Shown: one piece after another, positions 41,651-50,497 of the stretch
Position numbering within the stretch: position 1 is the first letter of the stretch
How the letters are laid out: each line of letters begins with the position of its first letter
From: Clostridiales bacterium
Lineage (GTDB): Bacteria; Bacillota; Clostridia; Christensenellales; Borkfalkiaceae
NCBI GenBank assembly: GCA_015069295.1
Contig: SVIW01000010.1
Coordinates: forward strand, 1-64,000
Direction: 5' to 3'
DNA length: 64,000 bases
Translations under genes and position numbers: made by a program
The notes under the pieces: model-generated
Seen by the model: only the letters and a program-made list of their open reading frames with translations
Database searches by the model: none
Told to the model about the DNA's origin: nothing

Positions 41651-42373
41651 TTATTTCTTCTTCTTCGCGAGTTTTCGGATCGAAGTACGATGTTCTTCTC
41701 CCGAAAAGAGCCTTGCAAGGTTTTTATGATGGGCGCACCAGGTTAAGATATTGATCGCCAAAATCATCAACAACACCCATACCAGGTACGGCTTGAAAGC
41801 CCCTTCATACGCTCGCAAAATAAATACCGCGCATTGGATAATACTAAAACCCGTTACCCCCAAAAGCGAGCCCAAAGAGCCCCACTCGGTAAGGAAAATA
41901 AAGAGCACCAAACCCCAAAGGCAGAAAAATCCGATGGGCAGCCAGCCAATCCAATCGCAGCTTAAACAAATCCATAAAAGCCCTAAGGTGGAGGCAATCC
42001 CTTTCCCGCCTTTAAAGCCCATCGTCGCAGGGAAGATGTGCCCGATAATAACGCACAAACCGCAAAGATAGCGCGTAATATCCGACACGGCAAAATTCGT
42101 GCCTGCAAAGACGTAGTTGCGATAGATATAATAGGAAATCAGCGCGGGAATCCCGCCTTTTACCGCGTCGCAGATAAAGGTTATCAAGCCGATTTTTAAG
42201 CCGAATTCTCGGCTCATATTCATCGTGCCGGGGTTACCGCTGCCAATTTTCGTAATATCCCGTTTTTTGAATTTGGAGATGACGAATGCGAAGTTAAAGC
42301 AACCGATAAAATAGCAAACGATTACGATAAGTAAAAATTGCCACCAGCTTTGAGAGAAATAAAAGGTTTTCAT
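41651..42373 (-). CDS. plsY: acyl-phosphate:glycerol-3-phosphate acyltransferase PlsY
   Basis: Integral membrane enzyme that adds the first acyl chain to glycerol 3-phosphate. Conserved loops SGNPGTMNMSREFG (about 42-55), GFKGGKGIASTLG (about 118-130) are present with about six membrane segments. At 240 residues it is longer than usual, owing to a basic C-terminal tail (RLFSGEEHRTSIRKLAKKKK). der-plsY order is conserved in Clostridia, but here repeats separate them. Confidence 0.94.
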   Translation of the reverse strand: MKTFYFSQSWWQFLLIVIVCYFIGCFNFAFVISKFKKRDITKIGSGNPGTMNMSREFGLKIGLITFICDAVKGGIPALISYYIYRNYVFAGTNFAVSDITRYLCGLCVIIGHIFPATMGFKGGKGIASTLGLLWICLSCDWIGWLPIGFFCLWGLVLFIFLTEWGSLGSLLGVTGFSIIQCAVFILRAYEGAFKPYLVWVLLMILAINILTWCAHHKNLARLFSGEEHRTSIRKLAKKKK

Positions 42374-42420
42374 AATCTTAACAACTTAAAAATATTTTTT
42401 AAAATTCTTTAACGACCGAG

Positions 42421-42786
42421 CGGTTACACGGGGCGAGGCAAGCTGAGCTTGCATCCAGTCTTATCTATCATTCCGCCGTTCTGCGATGTTACCTTTCGGT
42501 TACGCGGGGCGGATTAGATACGAGCAGCAAGCTGAGCTTGCAGGCAGTCTTATCTATCCTTCCACCGACCTGCGATGTTACCTTTCGGTTACGCGGGGCG
42601 GATTAGATACGAGCAGCAAGCTGAGCTTGCAGGCAGTCTTATCTATCCTTCCACCGACCTGCGATGTTACCTTTCGGTTACACGGGGCGGGTTAGATACG
42701 AGCAGTTCAAGGCGCGGCGAGGGCGCGTACCGATAGTACGTAACCGAGCCGCAACGATGAAATGCGAAGTATATAACACGTCCCTT
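42421..42786. repeat. intergenic repeat element R2 with 89-bp tandem units
   Basis: CGGTTAC(A/G)CGGGGCG recurs at 42421, 42497, 42586 and 42675. The unit CTGCGATGTTACCTTTCGG begins at 42481, 42570 and 42659, a period of exactly 89 bp; the first copy has a 13-bp deletion. Each upstream unit carries the palindrome GCAAGCTGAGCTTGC. The last unit (42675-42786) has the same layout as element R1 and abuts the der stop codon. No ORF or spacer variation supports a gene or a CRISPR array. Confidence 0.85.
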
Positions 42787-44097
42787 TTACTCGTCTTTTT
42801 TCTCGCGCACCACTATCTTTATCGGCGTCCCCGTGAAATCATACGCGCGGCGAATGGTGTTTTCCAAATACCGCTGATAGGAAAAGTGCAACAGCCCCTC
42901 GTCGTTGACGTGCAAGACGAACAGAGGCGGACAAACCCCGACCTGCGAGGAGAAGAAGACGCGCATTCTTCTACCCAAGTACGAGGGCGGCTCTTGCAAG
43001 CGCACCGCGTCGCCAATCAAATCGTTCAGCTCGCCCGTGGGAACGCGGAAGGACGCGTGCGCGTACACCTCTTCCGCCGCCGCAATCAGCTTTTCTACAC
43101 GCTGTCCCGTCTTTGCGGAGATGTAAATGGACTTGTAATAGTCCATAAATTTCAAATCTTCTTTCAGCTGCTCTTCAAAGCGGTTGACGGTATGGGTGTC
43201 TTTTTCCACCAAATCCCATTTGTTCATAACGATTACGGAGGGTTTACCCTGCTCGTGTACGTAGCCGATAATTTTGACGTCCTGCTCGGTCAAGCCCTCG
43301 GCACTGTCCACGACAAGCAAGCAAACGTCGCTTCTTCTAACCGCATCGAACGCACGCATATTGCTGTAATATTCGACGTTGTCGTCTACGCTCTTTTTCT
43401 TACGAATCCCCGCCGTATCGATGATGGTATACGCCTTTTCTCCGCGATAAAACAGCGTGTCGATCGCATCCCTCGTCGTGCCCGCCATCGGCGTAACGAT
43501 ACTACGCTCGTGTCCCAAAATTCTGTTTACTAGGCTCGATTTGCCTGCATTTGGTTTGCCGACGACGGCAATTTTCAAAGAGGGCACCGCTTCCGCCGTC
43601 GTATCGGGGAACCAAGTTATCGCCTCGTCCAATACGTCGCCAATCCCTTGCGAGTGCTCGGCGGAAATCGCAAACGGCTCGCCCAAGCCCAGCGAATAGA
43701 ATTCGAACACCTTATCCGGCGCATAATCGTCTATTTTATTGACGACGAGGATAACGGGCTTTTTACTGCGGCGTAAGATGTCCGCCACGTCGTAATCGGA
43801 GGGGTGCAAACCCTCTCTTCCGTCCGTGAAAAACAAAATTACGTCCGCCGTATCAATCGCAACGTCCGCTTGTTTTGCAATCTCCTTCCACATAACGTCT
43901 TCGGACTTTAATTCGATGCCGCCCGTATCCACCATCGTAAAATGTTTTCCGCGCCAGCTTGCGTCCGCATACAAGCGGTCGCGCGTAACGCCGGGTCTAT
44001 CTTCGGTAATGGAAATTTTTCTTCCCGCCACCTTATTAAAAAAAGTACTTTTTCCTACGTTTGGTCTACCGACCAACGCTATCAGGGGGTTCGCCAT
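42787..44097 (-). CDS. der: ribosome assembly GTPase Der (EngA)
   Basis: Tandem-GTPase factor for 50S assembly, 436 residues. Two G domains with P-loops GRPNVGKST (11-19) and GKPNAGKSS (about 183-191), each followed by DTGG/DTAG and NKxD boxes, then a KH-like C-terminal domain. It is the last gene of the lgt operon, 34 bp behind DUF512, as in many Clostridia. Confidence 0.97.
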   Translation of the reverse strand: MANPLIALVGRPNVGKSTFFNKVAGRKISITEDRPGVTRDRLYADASWRGKHFTMVDTGGIELKSEDVMWKEIAKQADVAIDTADVILFFTDGREGLHPSDYDVADILRRSKKPVILVVNKIDDYAPDKVFEFYSLGLGEPFAISAEHSQGIGDVLDEAITWFPDTTAEAVPSLKIAVVGKPNAGKSSLVNRILGHERSIVTPMAGTTRDAIDTLFYRGEKAYTIIDTAGIRKKKSVDDNVEYYSNMRAFDAVRRSDVCLLVVDSAEGLTEQDVKIIGYVHEQGKPSVIVMNKWDLVEKDTHTVNRFEEQLKEDLKFMDYYKSIYISAKTGQRVEKLIAAAEEVYAHASFRVPTGELNDLIGDAVRLQEPPSYLGRRMRVFFSSQVGVCPPLFVLHVNDEGLLHFSYQRYLENTIRRAYDFTGTPIKIVVREKKDE

Positions 44098-44131
44098 CTC
44101 TATCGCCTCCTTTTTTGTGTTTTTTTTTCTA

Positions 44132-45451
44132 TTAAGTAGATAGTATCTCTACCAATCCGTAACCGCCCTCGCGGTTGATACGGATATTCTCAAAGCCAAG
44201 CTCCTTTTTTAACCCGTCCAAGGTCATACCGCAAAGGAACACGTCCTCAAATTCTTTCATCGTATTGCCGGGCAACACGATTTCGTCAAATCTGCCGCCC
44301 TGCGCTTTATATTCTCGCACGGCGGCAAGGATATCCTGCCCCGTGAGCAAGCCCGTACACGTAACCGTCTCCCCAAAGAAACGGTTTTTTACCGCCAAGA
44401 CCGAAGCGGTTAAGCCCGCTATCGTCTTTTCACATTCCTTCAAAACTCGCTTATTGACCGTTTCCGCGCTGACCCCGCTAATAAGCAGCGAGCGTTTCTC
44501 CTTTTTCAGCGCGTACCTGCCCCCGTTGTTTCTTGTCAACCCCTCCAACGCGGCGTTTGTTTCCAACAAAAACTTGCTGGTCATACCGATTCCGTTTTCA
44601 ATCTGTTCGAAATCCCCGTAAAAGGCGGCGGGTTTAAACTCTCTACCCGCTTTTACGAAATACTCGTCCGCAGGCAACAGGAAGGGCACACCGAATTCGG
44701 CGTTGAGCTTGTCGACGGTATCAAGAAGTTTTTTGCTGTACTCGCCGTCCACGTCTAAAATCGGATACAAGCCCTCGCGGTATTTGGTTATCCCCGTCGG
44801 CACGCAGGCAAGGTCTTGCACGGCGGGGTAATATTGAAAGAGCTGCCGCGCGGTATAACAAAGCTCTTCCCCGTCGTTTTCGTTCGGCACCAAAACCGCC
44901 TGACAATGCAGCTTTATCCCGCCCTTTGCCAATTTATCAATTTGCTCTACGATTTTTCCTGCGTGGCGGTTTCGAAGAAGTTTCACCCGAAGCTCGGGGT
45001 TCATCGTATGCACGGACACGTACAAGGGAGAAAGCTGCAAGCGGATAATCCGTTCTAATCCCTCGTCAGAAAGATTGGTCAGCGTTACGAAATTCCCGCA
45101 AGAAAAGCTCATCGAATAATCGTCGTCTTTTACGTACAGACTTTCCCGCATTCCCTTGGGCATTTGGTCCACAAAGCAAAACACGCAACGGTTATGACAG
45201 GTACGAATCGCGGTATTTTTTTCAAACTCTACCCCCAGCGTTTCCCCCTCGTCCTTTTCGATTTCGACCGTCGTTTCCTCGCCGCTGCGTTTGTCCCGCA
45301 CGGTCATCGAAAAAGAATCCGTTTCGCAATAGTACAAATAATCGAGTTCATCCTCACAAGGATGATTATCGAACGCGACGATTTCATCCCCTACTTCCAA
45401 ACCCAATTCTTTGGCGATACTATTCCGTTTTACTTTCGTAATTTTTAACAT
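44132..45451 (-). CDS. DUF512 radical-SAM-like protein with N-terminal PDZ
   Basis: 439 residues. N-terminal PDZ-like domain (about 1-60; SIAKELGLEVGDEIVAF), then an iron-sulfur motif CHNRCVFC (CX3CX2C) and VDQMPKGMRESLY, then the DUF512 domain at the C-terminus. Function unknown; consistently next to der, hinting at a link to ribosome or translation. Ends with a typical FENIRINREGGYGLVE. Confidence 0.92.
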   Translation of the reverse strand: MLKITKVKRNSIAKELGLEVGDEIVAFDNHPCEDELDYLYYCETDSFSMTVRDKRSGEETTVEIEKDEGETLGVEFEKNTAIRTCHNRCVFCFVDQMPKGMRESLYVKDDDYSMSFSCGNFVTLTNLSDEGLERIIRLQLSPLYVSVHTMNPELRVKLLRNRHAGKIVEQIDKLAKGGIKLHCQAVLVPNENDGEELCYTARQLFQYYPAVQDLACVPTGITKYREGLYPILDVDGEYSKKLLDTVDKLNAEFGVPFLLPADEYFVKAGREFKPAAFYGDFEQIENGIGMTSKFLLETNAALEGLTRNNGGRYALKKEKRSLLISGVSAETVNKRVLKECEKTIAGLTASVLAVKNRFFGETVTCTGLLTGQDILAAVREYKAQGGRFDEIVLPGNTMKEFEDVFLCGMTLDGLKKELGFENIRINREGGYGLVEILST

Positions 45452-45453
45452 TC

Positions 45454-46407
45454 TTACAAAATCTCCGCAAAAGCGCCTGTTTCCACGGCGTACTGCTTAC
45501 AAAGTTTTTTCAAAATATCGCAAAACGCGGGAGGCAGAGGCGCGTTGAAGGTCATTTGTTCCCCGCTTGTCGGGTGGGTTAATTGCAACTGCCACGCGTG
45601 CAAAAGCTGTCCGTCCGTCTTGATTTTTTGCTTTTTAAACCCGTACACGGGATCGCCGACGACGGGGTGTCCTAAGTGCTTTGCGTGCACGCGGATTTGG
45701 TGGGTTCTGCCCGTTTGTAAATCGAATTTACAAAGAGTATAATCCGTGCCAAACCTTGCGATTACCGCAAAATCGGTAACGGCAAGTTTTCCTTTTCCAT
45801 CGGGCAAAACCGCCATTTTCAGCCGTTCCGTCGGGTGTCTGCCGATATCCGTTACCACCCTGCCGCTATCCTCTTTTAAATTCCCTTCGAGCAGGGCGTA
45901 ATAGGTGCGTTTACAGGTCTTTTGCGCGATCTGCGAAGCCAAGGAAACGTGCGCCTTGTCATTTTTCGCCACGACCAAAAGCCCCGTCGTATCCTTGTCG
46001 ATACGGTGCACGATACCCGGCCGCAAAACGCCGCCAATCCCGCTGAGAGAATCGAGCGCGTACAAAAGCGCGTTGACGAGCGTACCGCTTTCGTTGCCGT
46101 TTCCAACGTGCACGGTCATACCTTGCGGCTTATTGACGACGGCAAAATCCTGATCCTCGTACACGATATCAATCGGGATATTTTCCGCTTGCACGGCGTA
46201 TTCGACGGCATCGGGAATTTCTATCGTTACTTCGTCGCCCGCCTTTACTTCCGCACCCGCCTTTTTCGTTGGATTGCCTTTGATTTGTACACAGCCGTCC
46301 TCGATCAGTTTTTTGATTCGCGAGCGGGTGAACTCTTCCAACTGCTCGTTTAAAAACAAGTCTAGGCGTTTGCAATTTTCTTCGGCGACAAACAACCTTT
46401 TATCCAT
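45454..46407 (-). CDS. rluD: 23S rRNA pseudouridine synthase, RluD/RluA family
   Basis: 317 residues. S4 RNA-binding domain (about 14-70) and a catalytic domain with HRIDKDTTGLLVVAKND, where Asp is the nucleophile, and FDLQTGRTHQIRVHAKHLGHP. Neighbour lspA upstream is the usual arrangement. It overlaps lspA by 8 bp. Confidence 0.94.
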   Translation of the reverse strand: MDKRLFVAEENCKRLDLFLNEQLEEFTRSRIKKLIEDGCVQIKGNPTKKAGAEVKAGDEVTIEIPDAVEYAVQAENIPIDIVYEDQDFAVVNKPQGMTVHVGNGNESGTLVNALLYALDSLSGIGGVLRPGIVHRIDKDTTGLLVVAKNDKAHVSLASQIAQKTCKRTYYALLEGNLKEDSGRVVTDIGRHPTERLKMAVLPDGKGKLAVTDFAVIARFGTDYTLCKFDLQTGRTHQIRVHAKHLGHPVVGDPVYGFKKQKIKTDGQLLHAWQLQLTHPTSGEQMTFNAPLPPAFCDILKKLCKQYAVETGAFAEIL

Positions 46408-47038
46408 TGTTTTTCTCGTCTGCCTTCGTTTCCGTCTTTTCTTTTTTCTTCGCGAGTTTCAATTCTTCCGCTTCCTTGGCGAGCGCTTTGTATTTGCCCA
46501 CGGGGAAAACGGCGTCCTTATCGAAAAACAGAAGGGCAAGCACCAACGCCACCGCGCCGCCCGTGATAAAGAAATCGGCGAAGTTGCAGGTCGCAAACCC
46601 GAACGCGCTCAAATCCACCATATCCCGCACACCGAAGTTGGTCGGGTTCCAAACTTGATAATAGATACGGTCGATTAAATTGCCCACGCCGCCCGCAACT
46701 ACGAATACGATCGCGATACGCAAAAAGCTTCTGCGCTTGTCAAGGCGGAAATACACGATCGCAAACGCTGCCATCAATACCCCCGTGCCTACGATGACGA
46801 GAATTTTTACCCACTTGGGCGCGTTGCTCCCCATACCGTACGCCATACCGTCGTTATAGATGAAATACAAACCGAACCAATCGGAAATGAGCGGGATTTT
46901 ATCCCCTTCGTCCATATATATGTCCGCCACTACCTTCGTCACGAGGTCGATCAGCACCAACACCGCAAACAAGAGCAACCCCCAAAGACAAGAACCCTTT
47001 AAAGAAATGGGTTTCTTTTTTTCCGTTTTCTTTGTCAT
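46400..47038 (-). CDS. lspA: lipoprotein signal peptidase (SPase II)
   Basis: Aspartic membrane protease that cleaves prolipoproteins after lipidation. Four membrane helices; catalytic Asp residues in GNLIDRIYY and NFADFFIT. At 212 residues it is about 50 longer than usual because of a Lys/Glu-rich cytosolic tail. It works with Lgt, encoded two genes upstream, on the lipoproteins of this window. Confidence 0.95.
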   Translation of the reverse strand: MTKKTEKKKPISLKGSCLWGLLLFAVLVLIDLVTKVVADIYMDEGDKIPLISDWFGLYFIYNDGMAYGMGSNAPKWVKILVIVGTGVLMAAFAIVYFRLDKRRSFLRIAIVFVVAGGVGNLIDRIYYQVWNPTNFGVRDMVDLSAFGFATCNFADFFITGGAVALVLALLFFDKDAVFPVGKYKALAKEAEELKLAKKKEKTETKADEKNNG

Positions 47039-47040
47039 AT

Positions 47041-48504
47041 TTATTTCGTTCCTTTACTTTTTTCCTGCGCGTCCTTACGGATTGCGCCAATCATTTCAAT
47101 TTTCAATGCGTGCAGCCTCTTCGACAAATCGACCTTATACAGCTGCGGCATATCCAAACGCAGATATTCTTCCCAGAACTTTGCCAGCTCCCCCTTCGAA
47201 TACGCCTGTATCTCCAAAAGCGTGGGGAATTCGTAGACGAGCTTTCCCCCCTTTACAATCGTCTGCTGTAAGGGCACGGCGTGGAAGTTTTCCACCTCGT
47301 GTTCTTTCCAAGTTTCAACGGGGTGGAACAAAGTCAAGGCTTTGTCCTCTTCCACTTTCTCGTCGTGCAGGGTAATCAAATCGGCAATCGCCATTCCGTT
47401 GTCCCTATCGTACAGTCGGTACAAGCTCTTAAACGCGGGATTGGTGATTTTCGCCGTATTGTCAGAGAGTTTAATTTTCGGCGTTACTTTGCCGTCCTTG
47501 TCTATCACCGCCGCCAATTTGTACACGCCGCCAAGCGCGGGCAAATCCTCAGAGGTGATTAACCTCGTACCTACCCCCCACGAATCGATTTTCGCACCCT
47601 GCTGCAAAAGGGAATTGATCGAGCGTTCGTCCAAATCCCCCGAAACGCAAATTTTGGCGTCGGGGAATCCCGCCTCGTCCATCATCTTGCGCGCTTTCTT
47701 CGAAAGATACGCCAAGTCGCCGCTATCCAAGCGAATCCCTTTCGGTTCGTATCCTTGCGCCCGAAGCTCTTTAAAGACCTTGATTGCGTTAGGCACGCCG
47801 CTCCTTAAGGTGTCGTAGGTATCGACGAGAAGCAGACAGTTGTCGGGATAGGCGTTCGCATACGCGCGGAACGCGTCGTATTCGGTGGGATAATCCATAA
47901 CCCAGCTATGCGCCATCGTCCCTGCGACGGGCACGTTAAACATCTGCCCCGCGATGACGTTAGAGGTAGACGAACAACCGCCGATAATTGCCGCTCTTGC
48001 GCCGCTAATCCCCGCGTCGGGGCCTTGCGCGCGCCGAAGCCCAAATTCCATCACCACGCCCTTACCGTTCGTCGCACGGCAAATTTTCGAGGATTTCGTG
48101 GCGATTAAGGTTTGGTGGTTGATAATGTTAAGAAGCGCCGTTTCGGCAAATTGCGCCTGTATCAAGGGGGCTTTGACGGTCAAAATCGGCTCGCCGGGAA
48201 AAACGGGCGTACCCTCTTTCACCGCGTACACGTCCCCTGTGAAACGCATATTTTTCAAATACGCAAGAAAGCCTTCGTCGAAGAGGTTTAACGAACGAAG
48301 ATACGCGATATCCTCCTCGTCGAACCGCCAGTTCAAAAGATAGTCCATCGCTTGTTCGAGCCCCGCCGCCACGGAGTAGGTGATGAGGGCGTTTTTGCGG
48401 AAAAACAAATCGAAGACGACCTCTTCTTCGTGTTTGTCGTTACGGTAAAAGCCGTAACCCATCGTCAACTGATACAAATCGGTCAAAAGGGTTAAATTTC
48501 TCAT
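47041..48504 (-). CDS. pncB: nicotinate phosphoribosyltransferase
   Basis: 487 residues; makes nicotinate mononucleotide in NAD salvage. Segments LTDLYQLTMGYGFY (5-18), EFGLRRAQGPDAG, GGCSSTSNVIAG, GTMAHSWVM (His that is phosphorylated in the family) and IRLDSGDLAYLSKKAR are typical. It overlaps lgt by 4 bp and lies between lgt and lspA, without obvious functional reason. nadE at 28400 completes the pathway. Confidence 0.95.
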   Translation of the reverse strand: MRNLTLLTDLYQLTMGYGFYRNDKHEEEVVFDLFFRKNALITYSVAAGLEQAMDYLLNWRFDEEDIAYLRSLNLFDEGFLAYLKNMRFTGDVYAVKEGTPVFPGEPILTVKAPLIQAQFAETALLNIINHQTLIATKSSKICRATNGKGVVMEFGLRRAQGPDAGISGARAAIIGGCSSTSNVIAGQMFNVPVAGTMAHSWVMDYPTEYDAFRAYANAYPDNCLLLVDTYDTLRSGVPNAIKVFKELRAQGYEPKGIRLDSGDLAYLSKKARKMMDEAGFPDAKICVSGDLDERSINSLLQQGAKIDSWGVGTRLITSEDLPALGGVYKLAAVIDKDGKVTPKIKLSDNTAKITNPAFKSLYRLYDRDNGMAIADLITLHDEKVEEDKALTLFHPVETWKEHEVENFHAVPLQQTIVKGGKLVYEFPTLLEIQAYSKGELAKFWEEYLRLDMPQLYKVDLSKRLHALKIEMIGAIRKDAQEKSKGTK

Positions 48505-49529
48505 TCTTTTTCCTCCGTATCCTTTTCAGGAACTTCGTCTTTCACTTCTTCCGTTCCCGATTTTTTCTTTCTTTCCCACCAATGGTGCTTTTTCTCTTTC
48601 GCACAAGCCGGCAAATAATTTTCGGGATAGATAGCGCACATCATATTGATTTTCGTCGCATAGACAGCTTCGTCCTTTTTATCCCCGATGTATTTGGTGA
48701 TCCCGTACGGATCGCCGTTTGCCGAACCGAACAGCTTCCCTTCCTTTTTCTTGTTCATAAACAGAACGTAGAACAACAAGCCCGCGCCCGCAATCAGCAT
48801 ACAGATCGACATTACCATCGACCAAGGAATCCCGTCGCCGAGGATATAACGCGAGTCGCGCAACGGCTCCATTACCGTACGAGTCAAACCGTAAACGAGC
48901 AAATAGCAAGCGGTATTGACGCCGTTGGGTTTTTTGCCGTTTCTCCACGCATTGATAAACAGCAAGATCGCCGCCGTCAAATTGACCATACTTTCATAGA
49001 AGAAAAAGGCGTAATGCCAACTGTCCGTTTTTTCGATATAGACGGCAAAGGGAAACCACTGCCACCCCTCGCTGGTAACTTCCGCACCGTACACTTCTTG
49101 GTTGACGAAATTCCCCCATCTGCCGATTGCCTGCGCCAGCAACAAACCAACGACCACGCAATCGCCCACGCGGAAAAAGTTCACTTTTTTAACGATACTG
49201 ATGACGATAATACTCGCCGCGCCGCCGATAATCCCGCCGACAATCGAAAGCCCGCCCTGTCGAATCGAATGCAAACTAAACCACTGCGAAATGGGCATAC
49301 CGTCCGTGATACAGTAAAATAAGCGAGTGGAGATAATCGCAATCGGCAACGCGATAACGAAATAGGTCAAAAAAAGCTCCGAAGACATATTTCTGCGTTT
49401 AAAGAGGGTGGAAATGACGAAAAACGCCAAAATCATCCCGATTACGATGATGATTGCGTACCAATAAATTTTAAACCCAAACGGCTCGATATACGGTTGA
49501 TTGGGCCAAAGCAAGACATTCGTGTCCAT
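48501..49529 (-). CDS. lgt: prolipoprotein diacylglyceryl transferase
   Basis: Membrane enzyme that transfers diacylglycerol to the lipobox Cys. Seven membrane helices with the signature GRWGNFVNQEVYGAE (about 135-149) and RQGGLSIVGGIIG. 342 residues, longer than most, due to a charged tail of about 75 residues (with HHWWERKKKSG and many Glu). First gene of a six-gene operon. Confidence 0.95.
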   Translation of the reverse strand: MDTNVLLWPNQPYIEPFGFKIYWYAIIIVIGMILAFFVISTLFKRRNMSSELFLTYFVIALPIAIISTRLFYCITDGMPISQWFSLHSIRQGGLSIVGGIIGGAASIIVISIVKKVNFFRVGDCVVVGLLLAQAIGRWGNFVNQEVYGAEVTSEGWQWFPFAVYIEKTDSWHYAFFFYESMVNLTAAILLFINAWRNGKKPNGVNTACYLLVYGLTRTVMEPLRDSRYILGDGIPWSMVMSICMLIAGAGLLFYVLFMNKKKEGKLFGSANGDPYGITKYIGDKKDEAVYATKINMMCAIYPENYLPACAKEKKHHWWERKKKSGTEEVKDEVPEKDTEEKE

Positions 49530-49547
49530 AACTTTTCTCCTTCTTTA

Positions 49548-49563
49548 GAGAACGAGCGTTCTC
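49548..49563 (-). promoter_or_regulatory. palindrome containing a LexA-box-like core
   Basis: GAGAACG-AG-CGTTCTC in the lgt leader, 7-bp arms. The core GAAC-GAGC-GTTC fits the Gram-positive SOS form GAAC-N4-GTTC, but the flanking bases differ from the consensus, and it lies after the transcription start. Confidence 0.35.
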
Positions 49564-49575
49564 CTAATCTTTATT

Positions 49576-49604
49576 ATTATAGCATAATAATAAAAAACCG
49601 TCAA
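49576..49604 (-). promoter_or_regulatory. promoter for the lgt operon
   Basis: TTGACG, 17 bp, TATAAT on the minus strand. The -35 box lies inside the stem of the folT terminator. Confidence 0.72.
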
Positions 49605-49625
49605 GAGTTCCCTGACGGTTTTTCT
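49594..49625 (-). terminator. terminator of folT
   Basis: Stem AAAACCGTCA/TGACGGTTTT with a T tract on the minus strand, 13 bp past the stop. Confidence 0.88.
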
Positions 49626-49637
49626 TAATTTTCTTTT

Positions 49638-50246
49638 TCACCTCGCGCTGATTCTTAACGGTTTGATACGGTTTAACGCGGGCACGACTACAAATAAAAG
49701 CGCGTAGTTGACAAGGCTGTTCCAAATCTGTCCTTGTACGAACAGGCGGGAGATAAGATAGGTCGTATAATCGACTTTCGAATACAAAATCCAAAACGCC
49801 GTGGTATTGATCGCCACCGTGCAAATAACGAAGGTCAACACGCAAATTATCGAAAGGTCGATATACAAAAACCAGCGGGGCTTTTTATTGTTTGCAATCC
49901 CCACCGTAAGTCCGGAAATCATCGCCATCAAGCAAAGGGAAATCCCTATCCACGGCAAATACCCAAACCCGCCTGAATTATATAAAAAACCCACGAGGTC
50001 GCCTAAAAAACACGCCGCGCCGCCAAACAAAGGGCCTATCAAAATTCCCGCGACGCAGGAAATTAAAATCGTAAAGGAAAATTGCGTTTCGGCGAGCTTG
50101 AATTCGAAAAACATATTCGACACGATAACGAGCGCCGTTACAAGGGCGATATACGCGATTTTGTGGCTGGCGTTTTTCTCGGCAAGCACGGGCGAAAACA
50201 ACAATTTCTTCCACGCGGGAATACCCTTTCTTTCCTTTTTTTGCAT
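49638..50246 (-). CDS. folT: ECF transporter S component, folate type
   Basis: 202-residue membrane protein with about six helices (ALVTALVIVSNMFFEF, FSFTILISCVAGILIGPLFGG, LGDLVGFLYNSGGFGYLPWIG). It binds a vitamin and joins a shared EcfAAT module to import it. A tetrahydrofolate riboswitch in the leader supports folate. The start is the ATG at 50246 with site AAAGGAGG; a longer in-frame start would fall inside the riboswitch. The EcfAAT genes are elsewhere. Confidence 0.88.
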   Translation of the reverse strand: MQKKERKGIPAWKKLLFSPVLAEKNASHKIAYIALVTALVIVSNMFFEFKLAETQFSFTILISCVAGILIGPLFGGAACFLGDLVGFLYNSGGFGYLPWIGISLCLMAMISGLTVGIANNKKPRWFLYIDLSIICVLTFVICTVAINTTAFWILYSKVDYTTYLISRLFVQGQIWNSLVNYALLFVVVPALNRIKPLRISAR

Positions 50247-50321
50247 AAATAAAAACCTCCTTTCGAGAGGTCCGCATCCTTGGTGAAGCACCTTCGTCTC
50301 ATACACGGGTACTCCGTTTGC

Positions 50322-50415
50322 GCAGCGGACGCGCCTTGACATCGCAGAAAAAAATTTCTTTCGTCCGTCGACAACGTCCCGTTCGACGGCACTTTACGCG
50401 CCAAAGCTACTCTTA
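50322..50415 (-). ncRNA. THF (tetrahydrofolate) riboswitch
   Basis: On the minus strand the leader shows the THF-I layout: AGAGTAG, then GCGTAAAGTG, ACGGGACG, a GCCGTCGA/TCGACGG arm, ACGAAAG, and GGCGCGTCCGCT closing the aptamer. Downstream, GCGGAC (about 50275) can pair with GTCCGC of the aptamer, and ACCTC-N7-GAGGT can hide the ribosome site, giving translational control. Assignment is by motif order, not by covariance scoring. Confidence 0.8.
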
Positions 50416-50424
50416 CTTTTCTTT

Positions 50425-50453
50425 ATTATACTGCAAAGAAAAAGAAAAGGCAA
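50425..50453 (-). promoter_or_regulatory. promoter for folT
   Basis: TTGCCT, 17 bp, TATAAT on the minus strand, starting about 10 nt before the riboswitch. Its -35 is only 3 bp from the -35 of the divergent DUF421 promoter. Confidence 0.75.
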
Positions 50454-50456
50454 GCG

Positions 50457-50485
50457 TTTGAAAGAATATTTTACGCGCGTATACA
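50457..50485 (+). promoter_or_regulatory. promoter for DUF421 gene
   Basis: TTTGAA, 17 bp, TATACA. The start codon follows only 12 bp after the -10, so the leader would be about 5 nt. Confidence 0.6.
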
Positions 50486-50497
50486 CAAAATAGGGCT

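Noticed and set aside
42421..42700. Possible CRISPR array
   Set aside because: The 89-bp units repeat without variable spacers, the palindrome lies inside the unit, and no cas genes are near.
50247..50342. Longer N-terminus for folT starting at 50342
   Set aside because: The extension lies within the riboswitch leader; a strong ribosome site precedes the ATG at 50246.
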